From Gammaproteobacteria bacterium (GTDB lineage Bacteria; Pseudomonadota; Gammaproteobacteria; Pseudomonadales; Pseudohongiellaceae), in NCBI GenBank assembly GCA_041395725.1, contig JAWKZW010000001.1, positions 930,001 to 994,000 of the forward strand: a stretch of 64,000 bases of DNA, given 5' to 3'. Under the pieces are notes generated by a model, which worked only from the letters and a program-made list of their open reading frames with translations, searched no databases and had not been told where the DNA came from. This document shows, piece by piece, positions 9,297 to 18,376 of the stretch (its first letter is position 1; each line of letters begins with the position of its first letter). The position numbers and the translations under genes are program-made.

Positions 9297-9485
9297 CTAG
9301 TGCAATCGATGGGCGACCATCAGTTCCTTTTCGAACATCTCCTTGACCTTCAGCAGTTCGCTGACGTCATCGTCGGTTTCCATCAGCGGCAGATGCTGCT
9401 CGATGTCCGTCAGAATATTGGTGATGCTGCCGGTATCCAGCGCGCTCAGGTCCACCTCGAAAGGCCAAAGTTTGTCGAAGCTCAT
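9297..9485 (-). CDS. Small hypothetical protein, 62 residues
   Basis: A short acidic, mostly helical protein (MSFDKLWPFEVDLSALD..., then a run rich in Asp, Glu, Leu, Met and Lys). No signal peptide or membrane segment. I do not recognise the family. In favour of a real gene are a good terminator just downstream on the same strand and even, protein-like composition. Against it is a poorly spaced ribosome binding site (TGGGG almost abutting the ATG). The gene stands alone between the methyltransferase-like gene and the divergent MMPL operon. Confidence 0.5.
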   Translation of the reverse strand: MSFDKLWPFEVDLSALDTGSITNILTDIEQHLPLMETDDDVSELLKVKEMFEKELMVAHRLH

Positions 9486-9755
9486 ACCCCAGTGTCCAAA
9501 TTTTGATCAGTTCCGCTGTCGTTGCCTGAAATACTATCGACTGACTTTAAGATATCTTCATAACAAATTCTAAAATATAAGGTTTTTATCCATATCAGAA
9601 GAGTTCTCACGCCTCCTGCCACAAACTTTACGGGACCTGTCCGTACGTGTAGACTGCGTCAACCTTCAGGGCTGGAGGGGGAGTTACCGCAGCATCAGGC
9701 CAGCCAGACAAGGACTTGCGACCCTACGACAATAAAATAAAAAAGGGCATTCGGG

Positions 9756-12101
9756 ATGACAGCCTTTATTCGCGCATGGGCAGATACAGTTACCACCCGG
9801 CGCCATCTGATACTTCTTCTGGGAATAGTGCTTCTTCCGGTCATGCTGTTCACCGGCAAGGCTATCCCGTTCGACAATACGACAGAGCGGTACTTTGTCA
9901 GCGGCGACCCTGCCCTGGAAAATTTCGAGTACCTGATCGACCTGTTCGGCGACTACGAATATCTGATCGTCGGTATCGAACAATTATCCGCTGAAAGTGA
10001 CGTGTTCAACCCGGACACGCTCGACACCATTAACCGTATAACCGGGTTTTTCGACTCCCACCGCTTCGTCACTCAGGTGCGATCGCTGACCAATTACCAA
10101 TATACCCACGCCGACAGAGACGCCATCAGCACCGACTACCTCATCGAGGATGTCAGTCAGCTGGTAAATAATCCCGCCCTGGTAAACGCCATCCGCAACA
10201 CCGTGCGCGGCGAAGAACTGGCGCTTGGCACACTGGTCAGTGAAGACTTCCGCCATGCCCGGATTACCGCCCGGGTGGAATACCGGGACTACACAGCAGC
10301 GCACAAGGTGGCTCTGGCTCAGGAGTTCTACCAGTTCATCGCCGAACAGGGCCTGGAGAGCGAGGAGTACGCCCTGCACTACTCCGGTTATCCGCTTCTC
10401 AGCGAGCGTTTTGAAACCCTGGTTCAGGACGATATGCAGCTGGTGATACCGGTGATGGGACTGCTGATGTTCCTGATGCTGTTTCTAAGCTTTCGCTCAC
10501 CCCTCGCCATGGTGATGCCGGGCCTGGTCATCGGCGTCGGTGTACTCGGGGTCAACGAGATTCAAAGTTATCTGGGCGCTCCTCACTCCACGGTCGACCA
10601 GGCGCTATTGCCCACCATGATCATTATCGGCGTGGGAATTACCGTTCACGTGCTGGTGGAGTTTTACCATGCCATGCGGGAAAACCCGGACAGTATCGCC
10701 GCCGCCCGCCTGGCCATCATACGGCTCTGGAAACCCGCATTCTTCACCACCATCACGACCTCGGCCGGCTTCCTTGCGTTGTCGGTCATCCGCATCACGC
10801 CGATCCGTGACTTTGCGCTGCTGGGCGCCATCGGACCGCTGCTGTTATTCCTGTTCGCCATGACGCTGCTGCCTGCCCTGCTGAGCTTCACCACCCAGAT
10901 TCCCCGACGCACGCTGGGCGCGATCTCTACAGGGCTGGTATCACGCTTCACCGGCGCCCTGCCCGACTTCACTTCGAAACACCACAAAGGCATCATCGCC
11001 TGTGGGCTGGCCTGCCTGGTCTTCGCAGTACTGACACTACCAAGAATCCAGATTGACACGAACTATATCACCCAGTTCAAACAGGCCAGCCCGGTCAGAC
11101 AGGATATCCTGTACCTGGATCGTATTTTCCGCGGTGTGCTGACCCTCGATATCATTCTCGATTCCGGTGCGCCGGAAGGTGTCAAAGATCCTGAATTTCT
11201 GCGCCAGGTAGAAGCCTACCAGGCGTGGTTGGAAAGCCGCCCGTCCACCGGGCCGGTCAACTCACTGGTTGATTACCTGAAGGAGATCAGCCAGGCGCTC
11301 AACGGCGACAATCCCGATTATTACCGTTTACCCGACAGCCGCGAGATGGCTGCGCAATTCCTGCTGCTCTATGACAGCTCAGGAACCGATGAAGACCTGT
11401 CGGACATCAAAGATTTCGATAACCGCTTTCTGCGGTTGATCGTACCGATAGTCAACATGGCCGCCTCCGAGGCCAGGGCGGAACTCGACACTATCGAGAC
11501 CTATGGCCGGCAGAACTTCCCGGCGCTGGAGCCCATACTCACCGGCGGTATGGCACTGCGAACCGCCCAGGATGTCTATGCCGCGCAGGGCATGTCCCGC
11601 TCCTTCGGTACCGCCCTGCTGGTGATCAGTCTGTTCTTCTTTATTCTGTTCAGATCATTCAAGTATGGCGTGCTGTCCCTGATACCCAGCGTGCTGCCCA
11701 TCGTACTGACGGGCGGCATTGCCGGCGTTCTGGGGGTTTACCTGGACCTGAACACCATGCTGGTGGGAGCCATGACCATGGGAATAGCCGTGGATGACTC
11801 CATCCATGTCATGAGCCGTTATCTGACTGCCAGAAAATCCGGGGCGTCCACTCACGAGGCCATTGACAGGGCCATGAATGAATCCGGTCGCGCGGTAATT
11901 TTCACTTCTGCAGTACTGGTTCTCGGCTTCAGTGTGTTCTGTCTGGCATCCTTTACTACTATTATTTATGTCGGTCTGTTCGGTTCCATAATCATGCTGC
12001 TGGCGCTGCTGGGCGACCTGCTGCTGTTACCGGCACTGCTTTTCTGGATAGACGGTAAAGAACCTGCTCATGAATCCCGACAACAGCCCGATGTCACCTA
12101 A
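9756..12101 (+). CDS. RND superfamily / MMPL exporter
   Basis: A 781-residue inner-membrane protein with the MMPL/HpnN-type RND layout. It has one transmembrane helix near residue 20, a ~190-residue periplasmic domain, and five or six helices (about 225-390) including GVGITVHVLVEF. A second periplasmic domain and a second helix bundle (about 620-770) follow, with GIAVDDSIHVMSRY, the typical Asp-containing proton-relay segment. It is the first gene of an operon: a 23-base gap to the LolA-like gene and 12 bases more to the DUF1302 barrel. A paralogue lies at 52081-55251, where the LolA-like domain is fused to the exporter. Family members export lipids or hydrophobic compounds; the substrate here is unknown. 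Confidence 0.9.
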   Translation: MTAFIRAWADTVTTRRHLILLLGIVLLPVMLFTGKAIPFDNTTERYFVSGDPALENFEYLIDLFGDYEYLIVGIEQLSAESDVFNPDTLDTINRITGFFDSHRFVTQVRSLTNYQYTHADRDAISTDYLIEDVSQLVNNPALVNAIRNTVRGEELALGTLVSEDFRHARITARVEYRDYTAAHKVALAQEFYQFIAEQGLESEEYALHYSGYPLLSERFETLVQDDMQLVIPVMGLLMFLMLFLSFRSPLAMVMPGLVIGVGVLGVNEIQSYLGAPHSTVDQALLPTMIIIGVGITVHVLVEFYHAMRENPDSIAAARLAIIRLWKPAFFTTITTSAGFLALSVIRITPIRDFALLGAIGPLLLFLFAMTLLPALLSFTTQIPRRTLGAISTGLVSRFTGALPDFTSKHHKGIIACGLACLVFAVLTLPRIQIDTNYITQFKQASPVRQDILYLDRIFRGVLTLDIILDSGAPEGVKDPEFLRQVEAYQAWLESRPSTGPVNSLVDYLKEISQALNGDNPDYYRLPDSREMAAQFLLLYDSSGTDEDLSDIKDFDNRFLRLIVPIVNMAASEARAELDTIETYGRQNFPALEPILTGGMALRTAQDVYAAQGMSRSFGTALLVISLFFFILFRSFKYGVLSLIPSVLPIVLTGGIAGVLGVYLDLNTMLVGAMTMGIAVDDSIHVMSRYLTARKSGASTHEAIDRAMNESGRAVIFTSAVLVLGFSVFCLASFTTIIYVGLFGSIIMLLALLGDLLLLPALLFWIDGKEPAHESRQQPDVT

Positions 12102-12124
12102 TGAACTAATGAATCAATGAACTA

Positions 12125-12979
12125 ATGAAATTTGAACCAGCCAGACCCATGACACCAAAGAGCAGAATATCCGCACTATTGCTGGCCTTCGTCCTGTTGC
12201 CGATGGAGCACCCGGTACACGGTCAAAGCCCCGAATACAACGCCGCGGAAGTGGTACGTATGAACGATCAGCTCGAAGATGGCGAGTCGGCCGTCAGCGA
12301 TTATCGCCTGGTGCTGATTGACCGGCGCGGCCGACAGCGTGAGCGCCAGCTGCGGATGTATTCAAAAGACTACGGGGAGGATTCCCGCACCCTGTCCCTG
12401 TTTGACGCACCAGCTGATATCCGGGGTACCGGCTACCTGAACTATGACTGGGACGACCCCGACATGGATGACGATTCCTGGCTTTACCTGCCCTCCCTGC
12501 AGCGGGTCAAGCGGATTGCCACCAGTGACACGTCGGATTCCTTTCTGGGCAGCGATTTCACTTACGCGGACATCAATGGTCTCGAGATCAGCTGGTATGA
12601 CTACAGTTTTGCCAGTGAGAGCGAAGTGGTGGACGGACAGGACTGCTGGGTGATCGATATCGTGCCCAAACCGGAATTCCGCGACAAGGCAGAAGACGCA
12701 ACCGGCTATTCGCGCCTGCGAACCTGGATTCGCAAGGACAATTTCGTGCAGCAGAGAAGCCAGGCCTGGGAGTTGCGCGGCAACCGCATCAAATACTTCA
12801 ATTCGTCGGAAATTGAACAGATCGACGGGATCTGGACCACCCGGCGCATGCAGGTCATCACCACGCGCAATGACCGGCAGGAGCATGCCAGCGTTCTGCA
12901 ACTGGAAGACGTCGCTTACAATATCGAGCTCAGTGACGACATTTTTACCACCGAGAACCTGCAGCGCGGTCTCGACTGA
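12125..12979 (+). CDS. LolA-like outer-membrane lipoprotein-sorting family protein
   Basis: A 284-residue exported protein. Two possible starts: ATG 12125 or ATG 12149, the latter directly before a normal signal peptide (MTPKSRISALLLAFVLLP). The mature part has the LolA/LolB-like half-barrel pattern: VLIDRRGRQRERQLRMYS, then DDSWLYLPSLQRVKRIA, DSFLGSDFTYADI, and a C-terminal YNIELSDDIFTTENL. The same landmarks occur in the C-terminal domain of the MMPL fusion at 52081-55251 (WMYLPTSRRVRRIP, NSFLGTDFSYEDI). Family members bind acyl chains or lipids in the periplasm. The position between an RND exporter and an outer-membrane barrel suggests a periplasmic shuttle. A short ATGAA-containing repeat fills the gap to the upstream stop. 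Confidence 0.86.
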   Translation: MKFEPARPMTPKSRISALLLAFVLLPMEHPVHGQSPEYNAAEVVRMNDQLEDGESAVSDYRLVLIDRRGRQRERQLRMYSKDYGEDSRTLSLFDAPADIRGTGYLNYDWDDPDMDDDSWLYLPSLQRVKRIATSDTSDSFLGSDFTYADINGLEISWYDYSFASESEVVDGQDCWVIDIVPKPEFRDKAEDATGYSRLRTWIRKDNFVQQRSQAWELRGNRIKYFNSSEIEQIDGIWTTRRMQVITTRNDRQEHASVLQLEDVAYNIELSDDIFTTENLQRGLD

Positions 12980-12991
12980 CAGGGTCGCTCA

Positions 12992-14392
12992 TTGAATCGG
13001 TCACCCCGACAGCTTCACTCCCAGTTCCGGACCGCGCTGCTGTGCAGCACTTTCCTTTTTTCCTGTGCGGGCGCCCCGGTACAGGCCCAGGATGATTTTT
13101 TTACCAACCTGGAAATTGAACCGCCCGATCAGGGAGCAGACAGGGACGCGCCGCTTTCAATTCTGGGCTGGGTTACCGAGGAGTTGTCCTACGGTTACCG
13201 TCGTCCGGACCCGCCTTTCAGCCGCACCGATCGCCAGCTCACCCAGGTGGAAACCAGCCTCTATACCCAGGTGGACTGGCAGGCGTCCGACACGCTGAAT
13301 TTTCGCTTCAGCGGCAAAGCGTATCACGATGCCGTGTTCGCCCTTGAGAGCGACACGCCCTTCACCAACTCCGAACGCAGTCTCTACCGCAATCGTTTTG
13401 AGGTCCGGGATTTCTACCTCGAAAAGCAATTCGACAGCGGGCTGTACCTGAAGGCCGGCCATCAGATCCATGCCTGGGGTTTTGCCGAGTTTCTGCGGGT
13501 TACCGATCTGATCAATACCGAGGACCAGTACACCATCGGCCAGCAGGACCTGGAGGACATCCGCCTGCAGGTACCCTCCCTGCAGCTCAGTTATTCACTG
13601 CTGAACTGGACCCTGGATGCCGTAGTCACCTTTCATGCCGGCTACAACGACATCGCGCCAGCCGGCGACGAATTTGATCAATGGCTGCCCATCCGCCAGG
13701 AGAACTGGCTGATAGAACGAGACGACCCTGGTAACCGTTCGGAAACTTTTCTGAGAGCGTCCACCCATTACGCGGATGGAGACCTGCAGATAGTGGTGGG
13801 CGAATACAACAACAATCAGTTGACCATTGACGGAATCAGCCGCATCAAATCCTTCAGCCCGACCTTTCATCTGGCCCAGCAGCGCATGCAGGCTCTGGGC
13901 GTGGCCGCCAACCGCGTGCGCGGCTCGTGGCTTCTATTCGGAGAGCTCGGGGTGCAGCGAAACGCACCGGTCACGCCGTTGGGCCTCGATGCCCTGCTGA
14001 ATCCCCGTGGCTGGGAAGAACGCAGCCGCGTGCTGGGTGCTCTGGGCATCGAATACAACGGCTTCAGCAACACCCTGCTGAGCCTGGAGCTGGACAATAC
14101 CCATACCCGCGGCGACGTGCAGAGGCTGGAAATAGACCGCAACCAGGTAGGGGTCGGCACCCGTCTGTACTGGACCGGCTGGAACGAGCGAGTGGAGCTG
14201 TTGTCGGTCTGGAACCGGCTGGCCAACGACCAGGGCTCTCTGACCCGGCTTTCGGTGGATTACAATTGGTCTGACAACTGGAAATTCGGTTTGCTCTGGG
14301 TGGACTACAGCGCCGGCCGTGGTTCCCTGTACCGTGGCTTTCGCAACAACGACATGTTGCAGTTGAATGCCCGCTTCAGTTTTCAGCGTTGA
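12992..14392 (+). CDS. DUF1302-type outer-membrane beta-barrel
   Basis: A 466-residue protein starting with TTG at 12992, 12 bases after the LolA-like gene. It has a signal peptide with a Cys-containing hydrophobic core (LLCSTFLFSCAGAPVQA). The rest is alternating beta-strand sequence with many aromatic girdle residues and charged loops, and ends in a typical barrel strand with a terminal aromatic (LNARFSFQR). The stretch KAGHQIHAWGFAEFLRVTDLINTED is characteristic of DUF1302-family proteins, often linked to MMPL exporters and LolA-like/DUF1329 proteins. I infer an outer-membrane exit or receptor for the exported compound. No clear terminator follows. Confidence 0.84.
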   Translation: MNRSPRQLHSQFRTALLCSTFLFSCAGAPVQAQDDFFTNLEIEPPDQGADRDAPLSILGWVTEELSYGYRRPDPPFSRTDRQLTQVETSLYTQVDWQASDTLNFRFSGKAYHDAVFALESDTPFTNSERSLYRNRFEVRDFYLEKQFDSGLYLKAGHQIHAWGFAEFLRVTDLINTEDQYTIGQQDLEDIRLQVPSLQLSYSLLNWTLDAVVTFHAGYNDIAPAGDEFDQWLPIRQENWLIERDDPGNRSETFLRASTHYADGDLQIVVGEYNNNQLTIDGISRIKSFSPTFHLAQQRMQALGVAANRVRGSWLLFGELGVQRNAPVTPLGLDALLNPRGWEERSRVLGALGIEYNGFSNTLLSLELDNTHTRGDVQRLEIDRNQVGVGTRLYWTGWNERVELLSVWNRLANDQGSLTRLSVDYNWSDNWKFGLLWVDYSAGRGSLYRGFRNNDMLQLNARFSFQR

Positions 14393-14500
14393 CAAGCTCG
14401 GATCGAGTCCATCGACTATCAACTGTAAATTCACCAACAGCTTGGAAGCTCCGCAGCAATAAAGCAGGGCAAACTCTGGGTAGAGAAAGCGTAGTCAATC

Positions 14501-14521
14501 TCACAGCAGTTAGGGCTGTGA
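14501..14521. promoter_or_regulatory. Inverted repeat upstream of the CRP-type gene
   Basis: Inverted repeat TCACAGC / GCTGTGA with a seven-base spacer, 79 bases before the regulator's start. It contains two TGTGA half sites, but pointing the opposite way from the usual TGTGA-N6-TCACA site. It could be an autoregulatory element or just a hairpin. Confidence 0.3.
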
Positions 14522-14599
14522 TAATCTACGCCAGGTAAACGTTTGTGCTGACAGCCAGCAACCACCATTGGAAAGCTTTCCGTACGAGGATCTGCATGT

Positions 14600-15253
14600 A
14601 TGAATAAGTTGGAAATCAATGAAGAAAGCCTCCAACAGATACTTGGCAATTGCCATCACAAGAGCTATCCAAAAAACGCCAGAATCGTCAGCCCGGGGGA
14701 CGCAGCCGACAAGCTCTACTACGTTGTGGAAGGCTCATTGGTGGTCATGCTGGAAGATGAGCTGGGTCAGGAAGTAATTCTTACCTATCTGAACTCAGGC
14801 GAATTCCTGGGCGAGATGGGGCTGTTTGTTGAACAGTCAACCCGCAATGTCCTTATCCGAACCCGTGCAGATACTGTACTGGCTGAGATCAGCTACAGTC
14901 GGGTAGCTGAATTAATCCATGACTCTAACAAAGAGGCTGCAATCGCTTTGCTTATTGGTATTGGCTCACAGTTGAGTGATCGCTTGTTGAAAAGCAGCCG
15001 AAAAGTTGGCCTCCTGGCGTTTCATGACGTGACAGGCCGTATTGCACGAACCCTGATTGAGCTTTGTGAAGAGCCCGAAGCGCTGACCCATCCAGATGGC
15101 ATGCAGATTCAGATTACCCGGCAGGAACTGAGCCGGATCGTAAGCTGTTCACGGGAAATGGCGGGGCGAATCATGGCCAGCCTGGAACAGGAGGGTCTCA
15201 TCACCGTGGAAGGGAAAAAGACCGTTATCGTCCATGGTGCGTCCAGGCCTTAG
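14600..15253 (+). CDS. crp: CRP-type cyclic-nucleotide-binding transcription regulator
   Basis: A 217-residue homologue of CRP/Vfr. The N-terminal cyclic-nucleotide domain has GEFLGEMGLFVEQSTRN. The phosphate-binding Glu and Arg correspond to E. coli Glu72 and Arg82, but the Ser83 position is Asn, and the Thr127-Ser128 pair is Ser-Ser in KSSRKVG. The dimer helix is followed by FHDVTGRIARTL and THPDGMQIQITRQE, very close to E. coli CRP. The recognition helix CSREMAGRI keeps the Arg, Glu and Arg that contact TGTGA. DNA specificity is therefore likely CRP-like, while ligand affinity may differ. No iron-sulfur cysteines as in FNR. Single-gene unit after the DUF1302 gene. Confidence 0.85.
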   Translation: MNKLEINEESLQQILGNCHHKSYPKNARIVSPGDAADKLYYVVEGSLVVMLEDELGQEVILTYLNSGEFLGEMGLFVEQSTRNVLIRTRADTVLAEISYSRVAELIHDSNKEAAIALLIGIGSQLSDRLLKSSRKVGLLAFHDVTGRIARTLIELCEEPEALTHPDGMQIQITRQELSRIVSCSREMAGRIMASLEQEGLITVEGKKTVIVHGASRP

Positions 15254-15265
15254 TTAGCAGCGCGG

Positions 15266-15775
15266 CTAGCTGGAGCTTACGCTGGCCTTAACGTCTACTA
15301 CATTACCGGCGTTACTTGTCGTCTCAGCGCTGTCCGGTACGGGATGATCTTCAAGGGCGGCAATCTTCGCCATCTGCCGCACGGCTTCATGCATCTCCAG
15401 CAGAATTCCTTTGAAATCCCCCCTGTCATCATCACAATTGCGTATTGCCAGGGCAGATCTGTGCAATCGCCTGATCAGTGCAATCATTCTGTCTCCCTCC
15501 TGTCGCAGGGCAATATATTTGCGCTCCCTGGGAAGTAACCTTAAGGCGGCGCCATAGCTTCCCGCGCCAGCGCACATCAAGCCAATTACCACAATTTCGA
15601 ATTGCACTTGCTGGCCCATTTGGTTGGTAAAAAAGACCGATGCAAGGACGGCAAGTACTCCGGCACTTGTCAGCACCATATCCAGTAAGCGGGAAATCTT
15701 TCTTGTCATCGCCGTTTCCACTGAGATTAGCAGGTAAATGAACGCTCCGACCACAACATTAAGGCCACGTCTCAC
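15266..15775 (-). CDS. Membrane protein of unknown family
   Basis: A 169-residue protein with two or three hydrophobic segments in the first 85 residues (GLNVVVGAFIYLLISV, LTSAGVLAVLASVFF, FEIVVIGLMCAGAGSYGAAL). A soluble helical tail with HRSALAIRN and LEMHEAVRQMAKI follows, then a Ser/Val-rich end. I do not recognise it. It converges with the CRP-type gene (12-base gap). An internal ATG at 15709 (MTRKISRLL) would give a shorter protein with two helices and is an alternative start. Confidence 0.6.
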   Translation of the reverse strand: MRRGLNVVVGAFIYLLISVETAMTRKISRLLDMVLTSAGVLAVLASVFFTNQMGQQVQFEIVVIGLMCAGAGSYGAALRLLPRERKYIALRQEGDRMIALIRRLHRSALAIRNCDDDRGDFKGILLEMHEAVRQMAKIAALEDHPVPDSAETTSNAGNVVDVKASVSSS

Positions 15776-16003
15776 CAGCGTAAACCATACATCTTTGATT
15801 TTGTGAAATTTGTCACTTCTTAAAAAACCTCAGTGCAATTGCCCCTTTGCGGTAATCAATCCGCGATTTCGTGAAATAAATAGGAAAACTGGCGAGACTG
15901 GCTGCCGATAACATGACGGTACTGAAATTATCGGACAATTCTCAGGGCTGCGTGCCACCGCACGCATGGTTCTGGGAATTTTCTTCCGCAGCAGAGAGAT
16001 CCC

Positions 16004-16777
16004 GTGAAACATCGTCTAAGAAGCGCCTGTCTCAAGCTTGTACAGAAAACGCCCTTTGAGCATGCTATCAAGGACCTGGTAGTACGGTTCTCATCCAGCG
16101 CTGGAGCAGCCGATGATCGCAGCACCTTCCAGGTCATCGACAGATGCGTCAAGGAGGGCTCCAACTGCATCGATATCGGTGCTTATCGTGGCGATATCCT
16201 GCGACGCCTGGTAAAACGTGCAGGCAAGGGTGAGATCCACGCCGTTGAACCCATCCTGGAAAACTGTGAGTACCTGCGGAAAAAGTTTCCTACCGTTAAA
16301 GTTCACAATCTGGCCCTGTCGGATCATGTAGGGAAGGCGACCTTCTTCCACGCCCTTGGCAGACCGGCGCGGAGCGGCTTGCATAAACAGAATTACCCGG
16401 ATCCCGATGAACAGGTTAACGAGGTGGCCATCGGCGTGGCTACCCTGGACACCCTCATACCACCCGGGACCCGCATCGACTTCGTAAAGATTGACGTTGA
16501 AGGCGCGGAACTGGCGGTGCTGCGGGGCGGGCGGGAACTGATCCGGAGATGGCGGCCGATAATAATTTTCGAGCATGCGGAACCTGCCGCACTGAAATTT
16601 GGCGACAGCTCGGAGAGCCTGCGTCAGTTCCTGACCGAGGAGTGTGGCATGAACATTTCCAGCATGCAGAGGTGGCTCGACGGGGGCAGGCCCTATAGCC
16701 CGGATGAATTTCATGCAGCACGACTGCAGCATCATGCCATGTATTTCATCGCCTATCAGACTATCGAAAAGGAATAA
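16004..16777 (+). CDS. FkbM family methyltransferase
   Basis: A 257-residue SAM-dependent methyltransferase of the FkbM type: SAM motif I NCIDIGAYRGDILRRLV, acidic loop EIHAVEPILENCEYLRKKF, then the family hallmark IDFVKIDVEGAELAVLRGG and a C-terminal IIFEHAEP. FkbM proteins O-methylate sugars in surface polysaccharides or natural products. Start GTG 16004 follows a GAGAG purine stretch. It opens a two-gene unit with the TylF-like methyltransferase nine bases downstream, in a glycan gene cluster, which favours a polysaccharide-modifying role. Confidence 0.87.
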   Translation: MKHRLRSACLKLVQKTPFEHAIKDLVVRFSSSAGAADDRSTFQVIDRCVKEGSNCIDIGAYRGDILRRLVKRAGKGEIHAVEPILENCEYLRKKFPTVKVHNLALSDHVGKATFFHALGRPARSGLHKQNYPDPDEQVNEVAIGVATLDTLIPPGTRIDFVKIDVEGAELAVLRGGRELIRRWRPIIIFEHAEPAALKFGDSSESLRQFLTEECGMNISSMQRWLDGGRPYSPDEFHAARLQHHAMYFIAYQTIEKE

Positions 16778-16785
16778 GATTACCG

Positions 16786-17505
16786 GTGAAAATACCTATA
16801 CTCAGCCAACTCATTCGCAGGATCCAACCTGAAACGCTGATCGATAAGACCGCCAGGTTTGTCGCCTGCGAGATGATCGAAGGTGATTATCTCGAGTTTG
16901 GCGTTTACCAGGGGGCCGCCTTCATCAGTGCCTACCATGCCTTCAGAGAACAGTTCGAAGACCGGGTCAATCTTCAGATTGGCGGCAAGGATCAGCAGGC
17001 ATCCAGGGCCAGGCGACAGGATTTGTGGAACAGCATGCGCTTCTTCGCCTTCGACTCTTTTGCCGGATTACCCACCCTGGCAGACGAAGACACCTCGACT
17101 GCGGATTTCGAGCAGGGGCAGTTTGCCTTTCCAGCCAGCGAGTTTCGCAACAGGTTGAAAAAGGGGCGTGTACCACTGGATCGCGTCAGGGTAGTAGAAG
17201 GCTGGTTCGAGGCAACCTGCACGGAACAGACCCGGAAGACACATGATCTCACCAGAGCAGCGGTGGTCTGGATAGACGCCGACCTTTACAGCTCTGCCAG
17301 AACCGCACTGGAATTCATCACGCCACTGATCCAGGACGGAACAGTAATTATCTTCGATGACTGGTATTCCTACCGGGGCAACCCGAAAGAGGGAGAACAG
17401 CGGGCTTTTCAGGAATGGCAGGAAACTATCAGAGACAGATTCTCGGTGCAGGAGTATCAGAAAGAATCCTGGAAGCGAAACAGTTTTATCATTTCCGCTC
17501 GGTAG
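16786..17505 (+). CDS. TylF/MycF-like O-methyltransferase
   Basis: A 239-residue protein with the TylF-type signature: EMIEGDYLEFGVYQGAAF near the N-terminus as the SAM site, FFAFDSFAGLP, VWIDADLYSSARTALEFI and a metal-binding DDW motif (VIIFDDWYSY). Known relatives methylate deoxysugar hydroxyls with Mg2+. GTG start nine bases after the FkbM gene, so almost surely co-transcribed. Two different sugar methyltransferases side by side suggest a methylated surface glycan. Confidence 0.84.
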   Translation: MKIPILSQLIRRIQPETLIDKTARFVACEMIEGDYLEFGVYQGAAFISAYHAFREQFEDRVNLQIGGKDQQASRARRQDLWNSMRFFAFDSFAGLPTLADEDTSTADFEQGQFAFPASEFRNRLKKGRVPLDRVRVVEGWFEATCTEQTRKTHDLTRAAVVWIDADLYSSARTALEFITPLIQDGTVIIFDDWYSYRGNPKEGEQRAFQEWQETIRDRFSVQEYQKESWKRNSFIISAR

Positions 17506-17588
17506 TCTGCCGTGGCTCTGATTTTGCAATGGGGAAGGTTACAGCGCCCGCTCAGGACTTCGCCGAAGACCGGAGGCCCGCGGAAGAA

Positions 17589-18251
17589 TCACTGCAGTCG
17601 GCATGAAACAATCAGGGTTTCGGAATACCAGGGAAAGATCAGGGCCAGCTTTCTCCAGATCTGCTTAAACACAGAGAGCCGCTTCCGATTCAGAAAGGTG
17701 AAATTGATTTCTTCGACGACGAGGTTATTCCTGGCCAGACATTGAACAAGTGTGGTTGGGGTAAAGTTGACGACATGGTCAGGATGACAATGCTCCTTCC
17801 GAAAGAACGCATTGAACACATTGAGCAAAGACAGCGCATTCGGCGTACTGATCAACAGGTGCGTGTTTTCGTTCATCGCGGCGATAATGTTTGATAGCCC
17901 CGTTCTTATGTTCTCAAGGTGTTCAATAGTTTCTCCGAAAATAATAACGTCTGGTTCAAAATCAATTTTATTAATATCATTCATGTCCAGATGCATAATG
18001 TTCCCGATGCCGTTTTCGCGCAGATAGTCGATGGCGTCAGTATCCACATCCAGACCGACCACCTCTGCGGCGGAATGACTGAGCCTGGAGTGGAGCAGCA
18101 GGCCATCAGCAAGTTTCTCTCTGGTAAATGGCGCATCACATGCCCCGATGTGCAGGACCTTTTTATTCCTGCAATAGTCAGCGAAGTATTCGTCGCGAAG
18201 CGAGGGCAGCAGTGCCGGTTGGTTGGGTAACATAGAATAGAGATCTGCCAT
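17589..18251 (-). CDS. Class I SAM-dependent methyltransferase
   Basis: A 220-residue methyltransferase of the Methyltransf_23 type. Motif I is KVLHIGACDAPFTREKL, followed by EVVGLDVDTDAIDYLRENG, a post-motif DVIIFGETIEHLENI, and ISTPNALSLLNVFNAFF, a wording typical of cell-wall glycan methyltransferases. On the minus strand, convergent with the TylF gene (gap 83 bases) and divergent from the capsule-type gene at 18377. The likely role is modification of a glycan or lipid in the same pathway. Confidence 0.78.
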   Translation of the reverse strand: MADLYSMLPNQPALLPSLRDEYFADYCRNKKVLHIGACDAPFTREKLADGLLLHSRLSHSAAEVVGLDVDTDAIDYLRENGIGNIMHLDMNDINKIDFEPDVIIFGETIEHLENIRTGLSNIIAAMNENTHLLISTPNALSLLNVFNAFFRKEHCHPDHVVNFTPTTLVQCLARNNLVVEEINFTFLNRKRLSVFKQIWRKLALIFPWYSETLIVSCRLQ

Positions 18252-18376
18252 TTTTCTGAATGGTCAGCATTCTAGCTGAGATCTCCCTGCGGTAGAAGCG
18301 AACAGCGCAATCTGCGCTGCCTGAGATACACACTCTGATGAGAAGCCTGAGCAGTCAGAAGTCGGAACACCACACT

